DNA of 64,000 nucleotides from the NCBI RefSeq assembly GCF_027359925.1, contig NZ_CP114767.1, positions 744,001 through 808,000 on the forward strand, in the 5' to 3' direction. Both the position numbers and the translations under genes were made by a program. The notes beneath the pieces were generated by a model. It made no database searches and had not been told where the DNA came from. It saw nothing but the letters and a program-made list of their open reading frames with translations. Positions 24,588 to 33,506 of the stretch are shown piece after piece (the stretch's first letter is position 1; each line of letters opens with the position of its first letter). This DNA comes from Hymenobacter canadensis (GTDB lineage: Bacteria; Bacteroidota; Bacteroidia; Cytophagales; Hymenobacteraceae).

Positions 24588-25463
24588 ATGAAAACTCTTC
24601 GCCTCCTGGCGTGCCTGCTGCTGATAAGCGCCCTGAGCGCCCGCGCCGCCACTGTCGATACCGTGGCCATTGCCAGCGCCGCCATGCAGCGCACATACAA
24701 GGCGGCCGTAGCGGTGCCGGCCAGCTACGCCAAAAACAAGAAGGCCCGCTACCCGGTGCTCTATCTGCTGCACGGCGCCTACGGCCACTTCGCCGACTGG
24801 AGCAGCAAGACGCCCGACAAAACCCTCATCCACCGCCTCGCCGACCAGTACAACCTCATCATCGTCATGCCCGAGGGCGAAACGTTCAGCTTCTACCTTG
24901 ACTCGCCGGTGAACAAGGCCAGCCAGTTTGAAACGTACATTACGCAGGATGTTATCAGCAAAATCGACCAGACCTACCGCACCGTGGCGCGCAAAGAAGG
25001 CCGGGTTATTTCGGGCCTGTCGATGGGCGGGCACGGGGCGCTGTACCTCTCGGGCCGGCACCCGGAGCTGTTCGCGGCGGCTGGCAGCATGAGCGGGGCG
25101 TTGGATCTGAGCATCACCAACCGCAAGCTGAACCCCCAGGAAGCCCAGCAGCGGCAGAGCCTGTTCAACCCCATTCTCGGCCCCGAAACGCCCGCGCCCA
25201 GCCCGTACAGCGCCAACTCAGTAGTGAACATGGCCGATAAGCTCTACACCAACGGTTTACCCCTCATCATCGACTGCGGCGTGGACGACTTCCTCATCGA
25301 AATCAACCGCGAAGTCCACCGTCGCCTGGTCTACAACCACACGCCCCACGACTACACCGAGCGACCCGGCGCCCATACCTGGGAATACTGGCAGAACGCG
25401 CTGCCCTACCACGTACAGTTCTTCCAGCAGGTGCTGGAAAAGGGCGGGGTAGCCGTGAAGTAG
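24588..25463 (+). CDS. Exported esterase (esterase D / antigen 85-like)
   Basis: 291 residues. The start at 24588 begins the signal peptide MKTLRLLACLLLISALSARA; the longer open frame to 24396 lies inside the neighbour. Alpha/beta-hydrolase with LLHGAYGHFADW, nucleophile Ser in VISGLSMGGHGALYL (GxSxG), Asp in DCGVDDFLIE, and His in RPGAHTWEYWQ. It probably cleaves carboxylic or feruloyl-type esters outside the cytoplasm. It is monocistronic. Confidence 0.93.
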   Translation: MKTLRLLACLLLISALSARAATVDTVAIASAAMQRTYKAAVAVPASYAKNKKARYPVLYLLHGAYGHFADWSSKTPDKTLIHRLADQYNLIIVMPEGETFSFYLDSPVNKASQFETYITQDVISKIDQTYRTVARKEGRVISGLSMGGHGALYLSGRHPELFAAAGSMSGALDLSITNRKLNPQEAQQRQSLFNPILGPETPAPSPYSANSVVNMADKLYTNGLPLIIDCGVDDFLIEINREVHRRLVYNHTPHDYTERPGAHTWEYWQNALPYHVQFFQQVLEKGGVAVK

Positions 25464-25478
25464 GGGTGCCGGTCCAAT

Positions 25479-25521
25479 GTTCGCCGCCTGTTATCTGCCA
25501 CAAAAAAATAAGGCGGCGAAC
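25479..25521. terminator. Terminator between esterase and TPR genes
   Basis: Arms GTTCGCCGCCT and AGGCGGCGAAC around a loop with an A run. It serves converging genes. Confidence 0.6.
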
Positions 25522-25537
25522 AACGAATCAGAAATAA

Positions 25538-25879
25538 TTAGTCCTCATCCTCATAATCCAGGCCCAGCAGTTGGTTGAGGGCTTGCTGAATTTCACTGGC
25601 GGCGTGCATTTGGCCGGCTTTGCGGGCCACGGTCAGGCCTTTGCGGTAAACTTTTTCGGCGTCTTCCGGCTTTTCCAGCTGTTGCAGCATCTTGCCAGCG
25701 TGGTAGTACGTACCCACGTATTCCGGATGCTCGTCGAGCAGTTTCTGGTAGTACGTCATGGCCCGTTCCGGCTCCGTAACGCGGTATTCGGTGGCCAGTG
25801 CGTAGATGGTAAACGCGTCGGTAGGATCATCCTGGTAGAAGGCCAGGAGTTGTTGCAGGCGGCTCGGCGCAGTTTCCAT
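25538..25879 (-). CDS. TPR-repeat protein
   Basis: 113 residues from METAPSRL. It has about two and a half tetratricopeptide units (FTIYALATEYRVTEPERAMTYYQKLL, VGTYYHAGKMLQQLEKPEDAEKVYRKGL, QMHAASEIQQALNQL), with no signal peptide and an acidic tail (DYEDED). It is likely a cytoplasmic protein-protein adaptor. It is divergent from etfB, 74 bp apart. Confidence 0.85.
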   Translation of the reverse strand: METAPSRLQQLLAFYQDDPTDAFTIYALATEYRVTEPERAMTYYQKLLDEHPEYVGTYYHAGKMLQQLEKPEDAEKVYRKGLTVARKAGQMHAASEIQQALNQLLGLDYEDED

Positions 25880-25953
25880 AGGGCGGGAGTTTTGAGTATC
25901 TTCGCCCCAAATTTGGCACTTTCTCCTAGTATCTTCCATATAAGCAGCCGTAG

Positions 25954-26694
25954 ATGAAGTTTCTCGTTTGCATCAGCAACGTACCCGACACGACCACTAA
26001 AATCGCGTTTACTCCTGATAACAAGGAGTTTAACAAAGCTGGCGTGCAGTTCGTAATAAATCCCTGGGATGAGTATGCACTCACCCGCGCCATTGAATTG
26101 AAGGAGGCCCAGGGCGGCGGCACCGTTACGGTGCTCAACGTGGGCGAGGCCGACACCGAGCCCAACATCCGCAAGGCCCTGGCCATCGGCGCCGACGACG
26201 CCATCCGCGTAAACGCCCATCCGAAGGATGCCTTCTTCGTGGCCCAGCAAATCGCCAGCATCGCCAAAGACGGCGGCTACGACGTGATTCTGATGGGTAA
26301 GGAAAGCATCGACTACAACGGCTTCCAGGTGCACGGCATGGTGGGCGAGCTGCTCGGCATCCCGACAGTGGCCCCGGCCATGAAGCTGGACCTGAGCGGC
26401 AACACCGCCACGCTGGAGCGCGAAATCGAAGGCGGCAAGGAAATCGTGGAGGTTAACACGCCCTTCGTGGCCTCGTGCCAGCAGCCGATGTGCGAGCCCC
26501 GCATCCCGAACATGCGCGGCATCATGACGGCCCGCACCAAGCCCCTGAAAGTGGTGGAAGCCACCGCCGACGCGGCCCGCACCGAGGTAGCTGCCTTCGC
26601 GCTGCCCCCACAGAAGCAGGGCGTGAAGCTCATTCCGGCCGAAAGCGCCGGCGACCTGATTCGCCTGCTCCGCAACGAAGCCAAGGTCATCTAG
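25954..26694 (+). CDS. etfB: Electron transfer flavoprotein subunit beta
   Basis: 246 residues, FixA/EtfB family. Motifs: MKFLVCISNVPDT, FVINPWDEYALTRAIELKE, ALAIGADDAIRV, DVILMGKESIDYNG, and a C-terminal PNMRGIMTARTKPL region for contact with dehydrogenases. Together with EtfA it forms a flavoprotein that carries electrons from acyl-CoA dehydrogenases to the quinone pool. etfA follows 116 bp downstream on the same strand. Confidence 0.97.
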   Translation: MKFLVCISNVPDTTTKIAFTPDNKEFNKAGVQFVINPWDEYALTRAIELKEAQGGGTVTVLNVGEADTEPNIRKALAIGADDAIRVNAHPKDAFFVAQQIASIAKDGGYDVILMGKESIDYNGFQVHGMVGELLGIPTVAPAMKLDLSGNTATLEREIEGGKEIVEVNTPFVASCQQPMCEPRIPNMRGIMTARTKPLKVVEATADAARTEVAAFALPPQKQGVKLIPAESAGDLIRLLRNEAKVI

Positions 26695-26810
26695 TTGGGA
26701 GAGCTTAGAGATTAGAGCCCAGAACTTAGCTACATTTCCAAGCCGCAAAGTTGCCTGCCTCTAGTTCAAACTAAGCTCTAAGTTCTCACTATCTAAGTTC
26801 TCAAAAAAAA

Positions 26811-27788
26811 ATGTCTGTACTAGTAGTTGTTGAATGTGACGGCGGCGAGGTAAAGAAATCCTCGCTGGAAGTGGCCTCCTACGGCAGCCAGGTAGCCCAG
26901 ATGCTGGGTACCACCGCTACGGCCGTGGCCGTGGGCGAGGCCACCGAAGCCAACCTGGCCCAACTGGGTGAGCAGGGCATCACCAAGGTGCTGCACGACG
27001 CCGAGCCCCGCCTCAAGGATTTCGTGAACGGTGCCTACACCAAGCTGATTGCCGCTGCCGCCCAGAAGGAGGACGCCAAAATCATCGTGCTGGCCAACTC
27101 CAACATCGGTGCTTCGGTAGGCTCGCGCCTCTCGATCCGCTTGCAGGCCAGCATCGCCACCAACGTGGTAGAGCTGCCCAAAATCGACGGTGGCTCGTTC
27201 ACGGTGAAGCGCGGTGCCTTCTCGGGCAAAGCCTTTGCTGATGTGAAGCTGGACGGCGACCGGAAAATCATTGCCGTTAAAAAGAACTCCATCGAAGCGC
27301 TGCACGAAGCCGGTAAAACCGCTCAGGTAGAGGCCTTCTCGGCCCAGCTGTCGGATGCTGACTTTGCCGATGCTCCCAAACAAGTGGTGATGCAGGACCA
27401 AGCCGGCGGCATTCTGCTGCCCGAGGCTGACCTCGTGGTATCGGGTGGCCGTGGCATGAAAGGCCCCGAAAACTGGAACCTCATCGAGGAGCTGGCGAAG
27501 GCCTTAGGCGCGGCTACGGCCTGTTCCAAGCCCGTATCGGACGTCGATTGGCGCCCTCACCACGAGCACGTGGGCCAGACCGGCATCACCGTGTCGCCGA
27601 ACCTGTACATTGCCTGTGGTATTTCGGGTGCCATCCAGCACTTGGCCGGCGTGAACTCGAGCAAGGTTATCGTGGTCATCAACAAAGACCCCGAGGCTCC
27701 TTTCTTCAAGGCCGCCGACTACGGCATCGTAGGCGACGTGTTCGACGTGCTGCCCAAGCTCACGCAAGCGGTAAAAGAGCTGAACTAA
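26811..27788 (+). CDS. etfA: Electron transfer flavoprotein subunit alpha
   Basis: 325 residues. FAD-binding C-terminal half shows VVSGGRGMKGPENWNLIEELAKAL, VSDVDWRPHHEHVGQTGITVSPNLYIACGISGAIQH and INKDPEAPFFKAADYGIVGD. Partner of EtfB. The 116 bp spacer contains imperfect inverted repeats built on CTTAGAGCT-like words. Confidence 0.97.
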   Translation: MSVLVVVECDGGEVKKSSLEVASYGSQVAQMLGTTATAVAVGEATEANLAQLGEQGITKVLHDAEPRLKDFVNGAYTKLIAAAAQKEDAKIIVLANSNIGASVGSRLSIRLQASIATNVVELPKIDGGSFTVKRGAFSGKAFADVKLDGDRKIIAVKKNSIEALHEAGKTAQVEAFSAQLSDADFADAPKQVVMQDQAGGILLPEADLVVSGGRGMKGPENWNLIEELAKALGAATACSKPVSDVDWRPHHEHVGQTGITVSPNLYIACGISGAIQHLAGVNSSKVIVVINKDPEAPFFKAADYGIVGDVFDVLPKLTQAVKELN

Positions 27789-27890
27789 TGTGCTTATGAT
27801 GTGCGAAATGCGGAAAATGTGCTGCGGCCATTCCCGTATTTCGCACATTTTCACATTCTTCACACTAGCAAATTCACCAAGACCTTCCTT

Positions 27891-28517
27891 GTGAAAAAAA
27901 TACCGCTCGAAATCCTGGGCCTCTCGTCCAGCCAGTCGCAGTCGGGTTCCTTTGCCCTCATCCTGGGCGAGAAGACCGGCAACCGACGCCTGCCGATTAT
28001 CATTGGCATGTTTGAGGCGCAGAGCATTGCCATTCAGATAGAGAAAATTAATCCGAACCGGCCCCTCACGCACGACCTGTTCAAGTCGTTTGCCGAGCAG
28101 GTGCACGTGGCCGTGCTGGAAGTGCTGATTTCCGACCTCAAGGAAGGCGTTTTCTACTCCAAGATTGTGTGCTCCGATGGGGCTACCACCTTCGAGCTGG
28201 ATTCGCGCCCGTCTGATGCTATTGCCATCGGTCTGCGTTTCGGAGTGCCCATCTTCACGGTGGAAAGCGTGCTCAGCGAAGCCGGCATCATCCTGTCTGA
28301 CCTCGACGAAAATGCCGAAGATTCGGACGACGACGAGGATGAGGACGACGAGGACGACACCAACGAGGGCCCGGCCAAGCCGGCTCCCGCGCCCCGCGAG
28401 CCCAGCGGCCAGGTGTCGTTGGACGAGCTGACCAAGATGCTGGCCCAGGCCCTGGAGCGCGAAGACTACGAGAAAGCCGCCAAAATCCGCGACGAACTCA
28501 ACAAGCGCGACAGCTAA
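27891..28517 (+). CDS. Bifunctional nuclease (DUF151/BFN) with UVR motif
   Basis: 208 residues from a GTG at 27891 (VKKIPLEILGLSSSQSQSG), the homologous start in Bacteroidota proteins; the longer frame from 27801 lacks support. BFN domain (1-130): RRLPIIIGMFEAQSIAI, DGATTFELDSRPSDAIAIGLRF. A very acidic linker (EDSDDDEDEDDEDD) is followed by a UvrB/UvrC-type motif (LAQALEREDYEKAAKIRDEL). BFN proteins degrade DNA and RNA in vitro in other systems; the in vivo substrate is unknown. Confidence 0.93.
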   Translation: MKKIPLEILGLSSSQSQSGSFALILGEKTGNRRLPIIIGMFEAQSIAIQIEKINPNRPLTHDLFKSFAEQVHVAVLEVLISDLKEGVFYSKIVCSDGATTFELDSRPSDAIAIGLRFGVPIFTVESVLSEAGIILSDLDENAEDSDDDEDEDDEDDTNEGPAKPAPAPREPSGQVSLDELTKMLAQALEREDYEKAAKIRDELNKRDS

Positions 28518-28540
28518 GCCGCGGCTTGTCTGAAATAAAT

Positions 28541-28572
28541 AAAAGGCCTTCCTGCCCGGGAAGGCCTTTTTT
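28541..28572 (+). terminator. Terminator after BFN gene
   Basis: Stem AAAAGGCCTTCC/GGAAGGCCTTTT with a long T run. Confidence 0.9.
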
Positions 28573-28646
28573 GTGCCTGAAATTTGGCCTGCAAAGGTAC
28601 GGCTGCAACCAGCTGCCTTACTTTGCGCCCCCAACCCGTCTTTACT

Positions 28647-29192
28647 ATGCCTGATTCTGCTTCTTCCGACCTCCGCTACCCCATCGGCCGGCCCGTGCTG
28701 CCTGATGCGGCGCTGGACCACGGCCGCCGCACGGCCTACATTGCCCACCTAGCCACCCTGCCCGACCAAGTGCGAGCCGCCGTGGCCGGCCTCACGCCGG
28801 CCCAGCTCGACACGCCCTACCGCCCCGAGGGCTGGACCGTACGCCAGCTCATCCATCACCTGCCCGACTCGCACCTGAACGCCTACACCCGCTGCCGACT
28901 GGCCCTCACCGAGGACAATCCCACCATCAAGCCCTACGACGAAGCCGCCTGGGCCGAGCTGGCCGATGTGGAGGCTACGCCCCCGGCCGTGTCGTTGGCG
29001 TTGCTGGAGGCGCTGCATATCCGCTGGGTGCGGCTGCTGCGCAACCTTACTGAGGCCCAGTGGCAGCGCACCTTCCACCACCCCGATTCCGGCCGCAACT
29101 TCACGCTGGACCAGGCGTTGGCGCTGTATTCCTGGCACAGCCGGCACCATCTGGCCCATATCACGGAGCTGCGCCGCCGCGAGAATTGGTAG
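28647..29192 (+). CDS. DinB/YfiT-like putative metal-dependent hydrolase or thiol transferase
   Basis: 181 residues from ATG 28647; a TACTTTG box lies about 22 nt upstream. DinB-superfamily four-helix bundle with the three metal His: GWTVRQLIHHLPDSHLNAY and the C-terminal SWHSRHHLAHITELR. The closest named relatives are YfiT/BstA proteins, some of which are bacillithiol S-transferases. Confidence 0.9.
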   Translation: MPDSASSDLRYPIGRPVLPDAALDHGRRTAYIAHLATLPDQVRAAVAGLTPAQLDTPYRPEGWTVRQLIHHLPDSHLNAYTRCRLALTEDNPTIKPYDEAAWAELADVEATPPAVSLALLEALHIRWVRLLRNLTEAQWQRTFHHPDSGRNFTLDQALALYSWHSRHHLAHITELRRRENW

Positions 29193-29238
29193 TAATTCAG
29201 CGGCGAGCTGATTTCTGAAAATCAGCGTAGCTAGTTAG

Positions 29239-29286
29239 CAAAAAGCCCTCCGGCGTTAGGACTTGCCTAATGCCGGAGGGCTTTTC
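29239..29286. terminator. Bidirectional terminator
   Basis: Stem AAAAAGCCCTCCGGCGTTAGG with its complement, long A and T runs, between the YfiT-like gene (plus) and the mlaF-like gene (minus). Confidence 0.88.
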
Positions 29287-29333
29287 GTTGAAGGATGTAT
29301 TCGCTGACTGCTTTGCTGCCGTGACTTGCGCGG

Positions 29334-30143
29334 TTATACTTCCGAAAGTGGCTCGTTGGCCAGCGCTTCCAGGCCGCCTTCCGATTCCTCGTCCACGCGC
29401 TTCGCGGCACGTACGAGGCTGCTGCTGAAGATGAACTCGCGCAACTCGGGTACTTTGGCATTCAGGATTTCATCCTTGGTGCCATCCCAGAGCTTGAGGC
29501 CTTTGTGCATGAAGATGATATGGTCGCCGATTTCCACCACCGAGTTCATGTCGTGGGTGATGACGACCGTGGTGATGCCGTATTCGTGGGTGATTTCGTG
29601 AATCAGCTCATCGATTTTGATGCTGGTGGCGGGGTCGAGGCCGGAGTTGGGCTCGTCGCAAAAGAGGTAGGTGCAGTTGGGGGCAATGGCGCGGGCAATG
29701 CCGACGCGCTTTTTCATGCCACCGGAAATTTCGGAGGGCATTTTGGTGCCGGCATTTTCCAGGCCCACGCGTTTCAGGCAGAATTCCACCCGGTCGCGGC
29801 GTTCCTCTTTGGTCATTTCCGGCGTGAGCATCTTCAGCGGAAACTCGGTGTTTTCATACACCGTCATCGAGTCGAACAGCGCGGAGCCCTGGAACAGCAT
29901 CCCGATTTTACGTCGGATTTCCTGCCGAATGTCCACCTTATTGTTGGTAAAAACGGTGCCGTCGAAGGTGATGCTGCCCAGATCCGGCTTCATCAACCCT
30001 ACAATGCACTGCAGCAGCACGCTTTTGCCGGTACCCGAGCCGCCCAGCAGCAGGTTGCACTTGCCGGTTTCGAAGGTGCAGGTAATGCCTTTGAGTACCG
30101 GGTTGCCGTTGAACGCCTTCTGGATATTGTGAACCTCAATCAT
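29334..30143 (-). CDS. MlaF-type ABC transporter ATP-binding protein
   Basis: 269 residues. Walker A GGSGTGKS, Q-loop MLFQGSALFDSMTVYEN, signature EISGGMKKRVGIARAI, Walker B YLFCDEP and switch His in VVITHDMNS. The family MlaF/Mkl drives phospholipid or sterol transport with an MlaE permease and an MCE protein. It is the second gene after the permease (109 bp spacer), and no MCE (mlaD) gene is next to it. Confidence 0.95.
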   Translation of the reverse strand: MIEVHNIQKAFNGNPVLKGITCTFETGKCNLLLGGSGTGKSVLLQCIVGLMKPDLGSITFDGTVFTNNKVDIRQEIRRKIGMLFQGSALFDSMTVYENTEFPLKMLTPEMTKEERRDRVEFCLKRVGLENAGTKMPSEISGGMKKRVGIARAIAPNCTYLFCDEPNSGLDPATSIKIDELIHEITHEYGITTVVITHDMNSVVEIGDHIIFMHKGLKLWDGTKDEILNAKVPELREFIFSSSLVRAAKRVDEESEGGLEALANEPLSEV

Positions 30144-30252
30144 GGGTGAGATGCTGATTTGGGGATGTGCTGATGTGCTGGTTTTGAATGGGCTGTACCG
30201 GCTGCTGACGTGTGAGATGATCCAGCAGCCCGCTCAGCCATAAAGCAGCTCC

Positions 30253-30984
30253 TTACAACAGGATAGCGGCCAGTGCGTAGTCGGCCAGCAGAATGGCAAT
30301 GATGGAGTTGGTAACCGCGCCCGTGCTGGCGGCGCCTACCTCCAGGGCCCCGCCCTCGGTGTAGTAGCCTTTGAAGGACGAAATAGCGGACACCAGGAAG
30401 GCAAACACCACTGACTTGATCAGGGCGAAGAGAATGTTGTAGGGCACAAAATCGGTGCGGATACCTTCAATGTACTCCTGGGCCGACATGGCGCCGGAGA
30501 GCGTGCCGGCCAGATAGCCGCCCATAATGGAAAGCATCATGGCCAGAATCACGAGCAGCGGGAACATCAGCATGGAGGCCACGATGCGCGGCAGCACTAG
30601 GTAGGAGGCCGAGTTGATGCCCATTACCTCCAGCGCCGACACCTGCTCGGTGATGCGCATGGTGCCCAGGCCGCCGGCGATGCTGCTGCCCACCTTGCCG
30701 GCCAGCACGATGCTGGTGATGGTAGGGGCCAGCTCCAGAATGGTCATTTCGCGCACCATAAACCCGATGGTGCTCTTGGGAATGAGCGGGTTGATGAGGT
30801 TGTAGGCAATCTGCACGCACGTTACGGCCCCGATGAAGGCCGAAACGATGGACACGATGAACACCGAATCGGTGCCGATGAGGATGCACTCGTCGATGGT
30901 GCGTTGCCAGAGCACGGCAAACCGCTCCTTGCGGGAGAGCATACTCTGAATAAACAGCAGGAAAGAGCCGAAGGTCTTAACCAT
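30253..30984 (-). CDS. MlaE-type ABC transporter permease
   Basis: 243 residues from MVKTFGSFLLFI; a longer in-frame start (31041) is in the neighbouring promoter region. Five or so membrane segments and the MlaE motif STIGFMVREMTILELAPTITSIVLAGKVGSSIAGGLGTMRITEQVSALEVMGI. It pairs with the ATPase downstream in lipid transport across the envelope. Confidence 0.94.
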   Translation of the reverse strand: MVKTFGSFLLFIQSMLSRKERFAVLWQRTIDECILIGTDSVFIVSIVSAFIGAVTCVQIAYNLINPLIPKSTIGFMVREMTILELAPTITSIVLAGKVGSSIAGGLGTMRITEQVSALEVMGINSASYLVLPRIVASMLMFPLLVILAMMLSIMGGYLAGTLSGAMSAQEYIEGIRTDFVPYNILFALIKSVVFAFLVSAISSFKGYYTEGGALEVGAASTGAVTNSIIAILLADYALAAILL

Positions 30985-31087
30985 GAGGTAAGGAGAATGA
31001 GAGGAAAAGCAGGAACTTGCGCAGCAGCGTGCACGGGGCATTTCGGCCCCGCGTACTTACGTGAAAACCGAAATAACAACCAAAGGA

Positions 31088-31801
31088 ATGGAAAAATATG
31101 TGGTAGTAACCGGCGGTACCAAAGGAATCGGCCGGGCCGTGGTCATGCGGTTTCTGCAGGCCGGCTTGCCGGTAGTTACGTGCGCCCGCTCCGCTGCGGA
31201 TCTGCAGGCGCTGCAAACCGATGTGCGGCAGCAACTTCCGCAGGCCGTGCTGCACACGCTGCCAGCCGACCTGAGCGAGGCCGCCGAGTGTCACCGGTTC
31301 ACCGATTTCGTGCTGGGCCTGGGTGGGGCGGTGGAGGTGCTGGTGAACAACACCGGCGCGTTTCTGCCCGGCCGCCTGCAGGATGAGCCCGCCGACGGCT
31401 CGCAGCTGCGCCAGATGCTGGCCGTGAACCTGCTCAGCGCCTATGACGTGACCCTGCCGCTGCTGCCGGGCCTGATTGCGCGCCGTCAGGGTCATATTTT
31501 CAACATCTGCTCCACGGCCAGCATTGCGGCCTACGCCAACGGCGGCTCCTATGGCATTGCCAAGCACGCGCTATACGGTTTCACCCGTAACCTGCGCGAG
31601 GAGCTGAAAGACCAGCAGATTCGGGTGACGGCCGTGCTGCCCGGCGCCACCCTCACGGCCAGTTGGGAAGGCGTGGACCTGCCGGCGGAGCGTTTCATCC
31701 GGTCGGAAGACGTGGCAGAAGCCATTTTCGGAGCCTACAGCCTCTCGCCGCAGGCCGTAATTGAGGAATTGCTGATCCGCCCGCAGCTGGGCGACTTGTA
31801 A
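31088..31801 (+). CDS. SDR-family oxidoreductase
   Basis: 237 residues from ATG 31088 (MEKYVVVTGGTKGIG); an earlier GTG at 31061 is possible. NAD(P) motif TGGTKGIG, NNTG, Ser in CSTASIAAY and the YxxxK site as YGIAK. A classical SDR, substrate unknown. It is divergent from the mlaE-like gene, with 103 bp between the start codons. Confidence 0.92.
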   Translation: MEKYVVVTGGTKGIGRAVVMRFLQAGLPVVTCARSAADLQALQTDVRQQLPQAVLHTLPADLSEAAECHRFTDFVLGLGGAVEVLVNNTGAFLPGRLQDEPADGSQLRQMLAVNLLSAYDVTLPLLPGLIARRQGHIFNICSTASIAAYANGGSYGIAKHALYGFTRNLREELKDQQIRVTAVLPGATLTASWEGVDLPAERFIRSEDVAEAIFGAYSLSPQAVIEELLIRPQLGDL

Positions 31802-31886
31802 GTGGGGGCTTAGGGGCTTGGGGGTCTTGGATGACGTTTTGGAGTTATAGCTCCCGGAACATCATCCAAGCCCCTAAGCCCCTACC
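31802..31886. repeat. G-rich inverted repeat / possible terminator
   Basis: Left arm GGGGCTTAGGGGCTTGG and right arm CCAAGCCCCTAAGCCCC, with ATGA/TCAT inside. It lies between converging SDR and GIN genes. Confidence 0.7.
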
Positions 31887-31889
31887 TAC

Positions 31890-32666
31890 CTAATTCAGCT
31901 TTACCACCTTGCCTTTGCCCGTCACGCGGACGTCGGCGGTGGTGGGGTTGCCGGAGTAGTAGACCGTGCCGGGTCCGGCCAGCGTGCCCAGCACTTCCTC
32001 CGAGCCGTTGACGTAGACGTCGTTGCCAGCGTAGATGGTCAGGTTGAGGTAGCAGGCGCGGGCCCGCATATCGGTGGCATAGAAGCGGCCCAGCCCGCCG
32101 CCGGAGAGCAGTAGCTGGTCGGTGGTGCCGCGCAGGCGGAAGTCACCTATTTCGTACTGGTCGAGCCAGAGGTACTGGCTCTGCAGGTCGAGGTCGTAGT
32201 CGCCGGGGCCTTTCAGGTGATAGTAGGCCGTGTCGGCGCGGAAGCGGCCCTGGGTGCGCACGGTACCCTGGCCGGTGTGGTCCATGTTGATGAGGCGGGG
32301 CAGGTGCAGCACCACGTCGTGGGCCACATCGTAGCTGCGGGCCCAGTTGCAGCGGCTTTCGTTGCTGATGAACAGGCGCGTACCCTGCACTTCCAGCTTA
32401 AGGTCGGGCTGCAGGTGGGAGCCGGTGCGGACTTCGGCGTAGGTGGCCGTGTCCTGCACCAGCGTCACGTTCACGTTGTCGGCCACGGTGAGGTCGTGGA
32501 AGGCGGGCAACTCGCGGCGCTCGGTGGTTTCCGGGCCGGCGCTTTTCAGGCAGTCGTCGCTGCCGCACGACGCTAACAGCCCCATACTCAGCCCCAAGGC
32601 CAGCGCGGCACGTAAAACCCCGCAGGGGGCACTAACTTGCACTCCAAACGTACGCCCAACCATCAT
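31890..32666 (-). CDS. Head GIN (DUF2807) domain lipoprotein
   Basis: About 258 residues. A signal peptide with lipobox LLASCGSDD is followed by a beta-helix GIN domain typical of Bacteroidota surface lipoproteins (FHDLTVADNVNVTLVQDT, GPGDYDLDLQS, YAGNDVYVNGSEEVLG, VTGKGKVVKLN). The start is uncertain: ATG at 32666 or 32663, or a GTG about 20 bases further inside. The ORF runs open far upstream through the antisense of the next gene, which is a shadow. Its start is only 10 bp from the divergent SDR start. Confidence 0.82.
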   Translation of the reverse strand: MMVGRTFGVQVSAPCGVLRAALALGLSMGLLASCGSDDCLKSAGPETTERRELPAFHDLTVADNVNVTLVQDTATYAEVRTGSHLQPDLKLEVQGTRLFISNESRCNWARSYDVAHDVVLHLPRLINMDHTGQGTVRTQGRFRADTAYYHLKGPGDYDLDLQSQYLWLDQYEIGDFRLRGTTDQLLLSGGGLGRFYATDMRARACYLNLTIYAGNDVYVNGSEEVLGTLAGPGTVYYSGNPTTADVRVTGKGKVVKLN

Positions 32667-32675
32667 TCTACAGCT

Positions 32676-33368
32676 ATGGAACTCAACGGCAAGGTAGCCA
32701 TTATCACAGGCGTCAGCAAAGGAATCGGGCGTGCTACCGTCGAGGCGCTGCTGGCCAAAGGGGCCGAGGTGGCCGGCTGGGGCCGTACCGCCCCCGACGA
32801 TTTCAAACACCCGCGCTTCCACTTCATCAAGTGCGACATCCGTAAGGAAGCCGACGTGCAGAAGGCCTACGCCGCCACCACCAAGCTGCTCGGCGACAAG
32901 GTGCACATACTGGTCAACAACGCCGGTATCGGCAACTTCGGCCCGATTGACGGCTTCGAGGCCGCCGACTGGCACGCCATGTTCGACACCAACGTGCACG
33001 GCCTGTTTTACTGCACGAAAGCGGTACTGCCGCAGATGAAAAAGCAGAAGGAAGGCCACATCATTAACGTGGCGTCGTTGGCGGGCACGGCCGGCACGGC
33101 CAACCTGGCCGGCTACTGCGCCACCAAGTACGCCGTGCGCGGCTTCTCCGACGCCCTGTTCAAGGAAGTGCGGCCCCAGGGCGTGCGCGTAACGTGCATC
33201 ATGCCCGGCTCGGTGGAAACCAACTTTGGCGGGATGGAGCCGGGCGCCGAGCCCAACCCGCACAAGATGCAGCCCGAGGACATTGCCGCCACCATCGTGC
33301 ACACGCTGGAAGCTCCACAGGCCACTATGATTTCGGAAATTCAGATGCGGCCCACGATGCCGAAATAG
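32676..33368 (+). CDS. SDR-family oxidoreductase (3-ketoacyl-reductase-like)
   Basis: 230 residues. GVSKGIG cofactor motif, NNAG, Ser in NVASLAGTAG, and YCATK. The later part GFSDALFKEVRPQGVRVTCIMPGSVETNF is common in this SDR group. Its promoter probably lies in the first codons of the divergent GIN gene: a TAACTTG box is at 32632-32638. Confidence 0.92.
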   Translation: MELNGKVAIITGVSKGIGRATVEALLAKGAEVAGWGRTAPDDFKHPRFHFIKCDIRKEADVQKAYAATTKLLGDKVHILVNNAGIGNFGPIDGFEAADWHAMFDTNVHGLFYCTKAVLPQMKKQKEGHIINVASLAGTAGTANLAGYCATKYAVRGFSDALFKEVRPQGVRVTCIMPGSVETNFGGMEPGAEPNPHKMQPEDIAATIVHTLEAPQATMISEIQMRPTMPK

Positions 33369-33381
33369 TCTGCTGCATGAG

Positions 33382-33480
33382 ACGTTATCATGCTGAGCGG
33401 AGTCGAAGCGTCTCTACCGCTTTGCCTGCATGGCATTGCAACGAAGCGGTGGAGATGCTTCAACTCCGCTCAGCATGACG
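33382..33480. repeat. Palindromic repeat, family A copy 5
   Basis: Arms ACGTTATCATGCTGAGCGGA and GCTCAGCATGACG, with GTCGAAGCGTCTC...GAGATGCTTCAAC, imperfect. It is placed between the SDR gene and gldA. Confidence 0.75.
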
Positions 33481-33506
33481 TTCTGGTTTGACAGGCCACA
33501 CATTCT

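Noticed and set aside
26695..26810. Regulatory leader or riboswitch between etfB and etfA
   Set aside because: The spacer has only imperfect repeats of AGAGCTTAG-like words, with no terminator or conserved fold.
31890..33302. A 470-codon frame joining the GIN lipoprotein with the antisense of the SDR
   Set aside because: The lipoprotein signal starts at about 32663, and the longer part mirrors the well-supported SDR gene; it is not a fusion protein.
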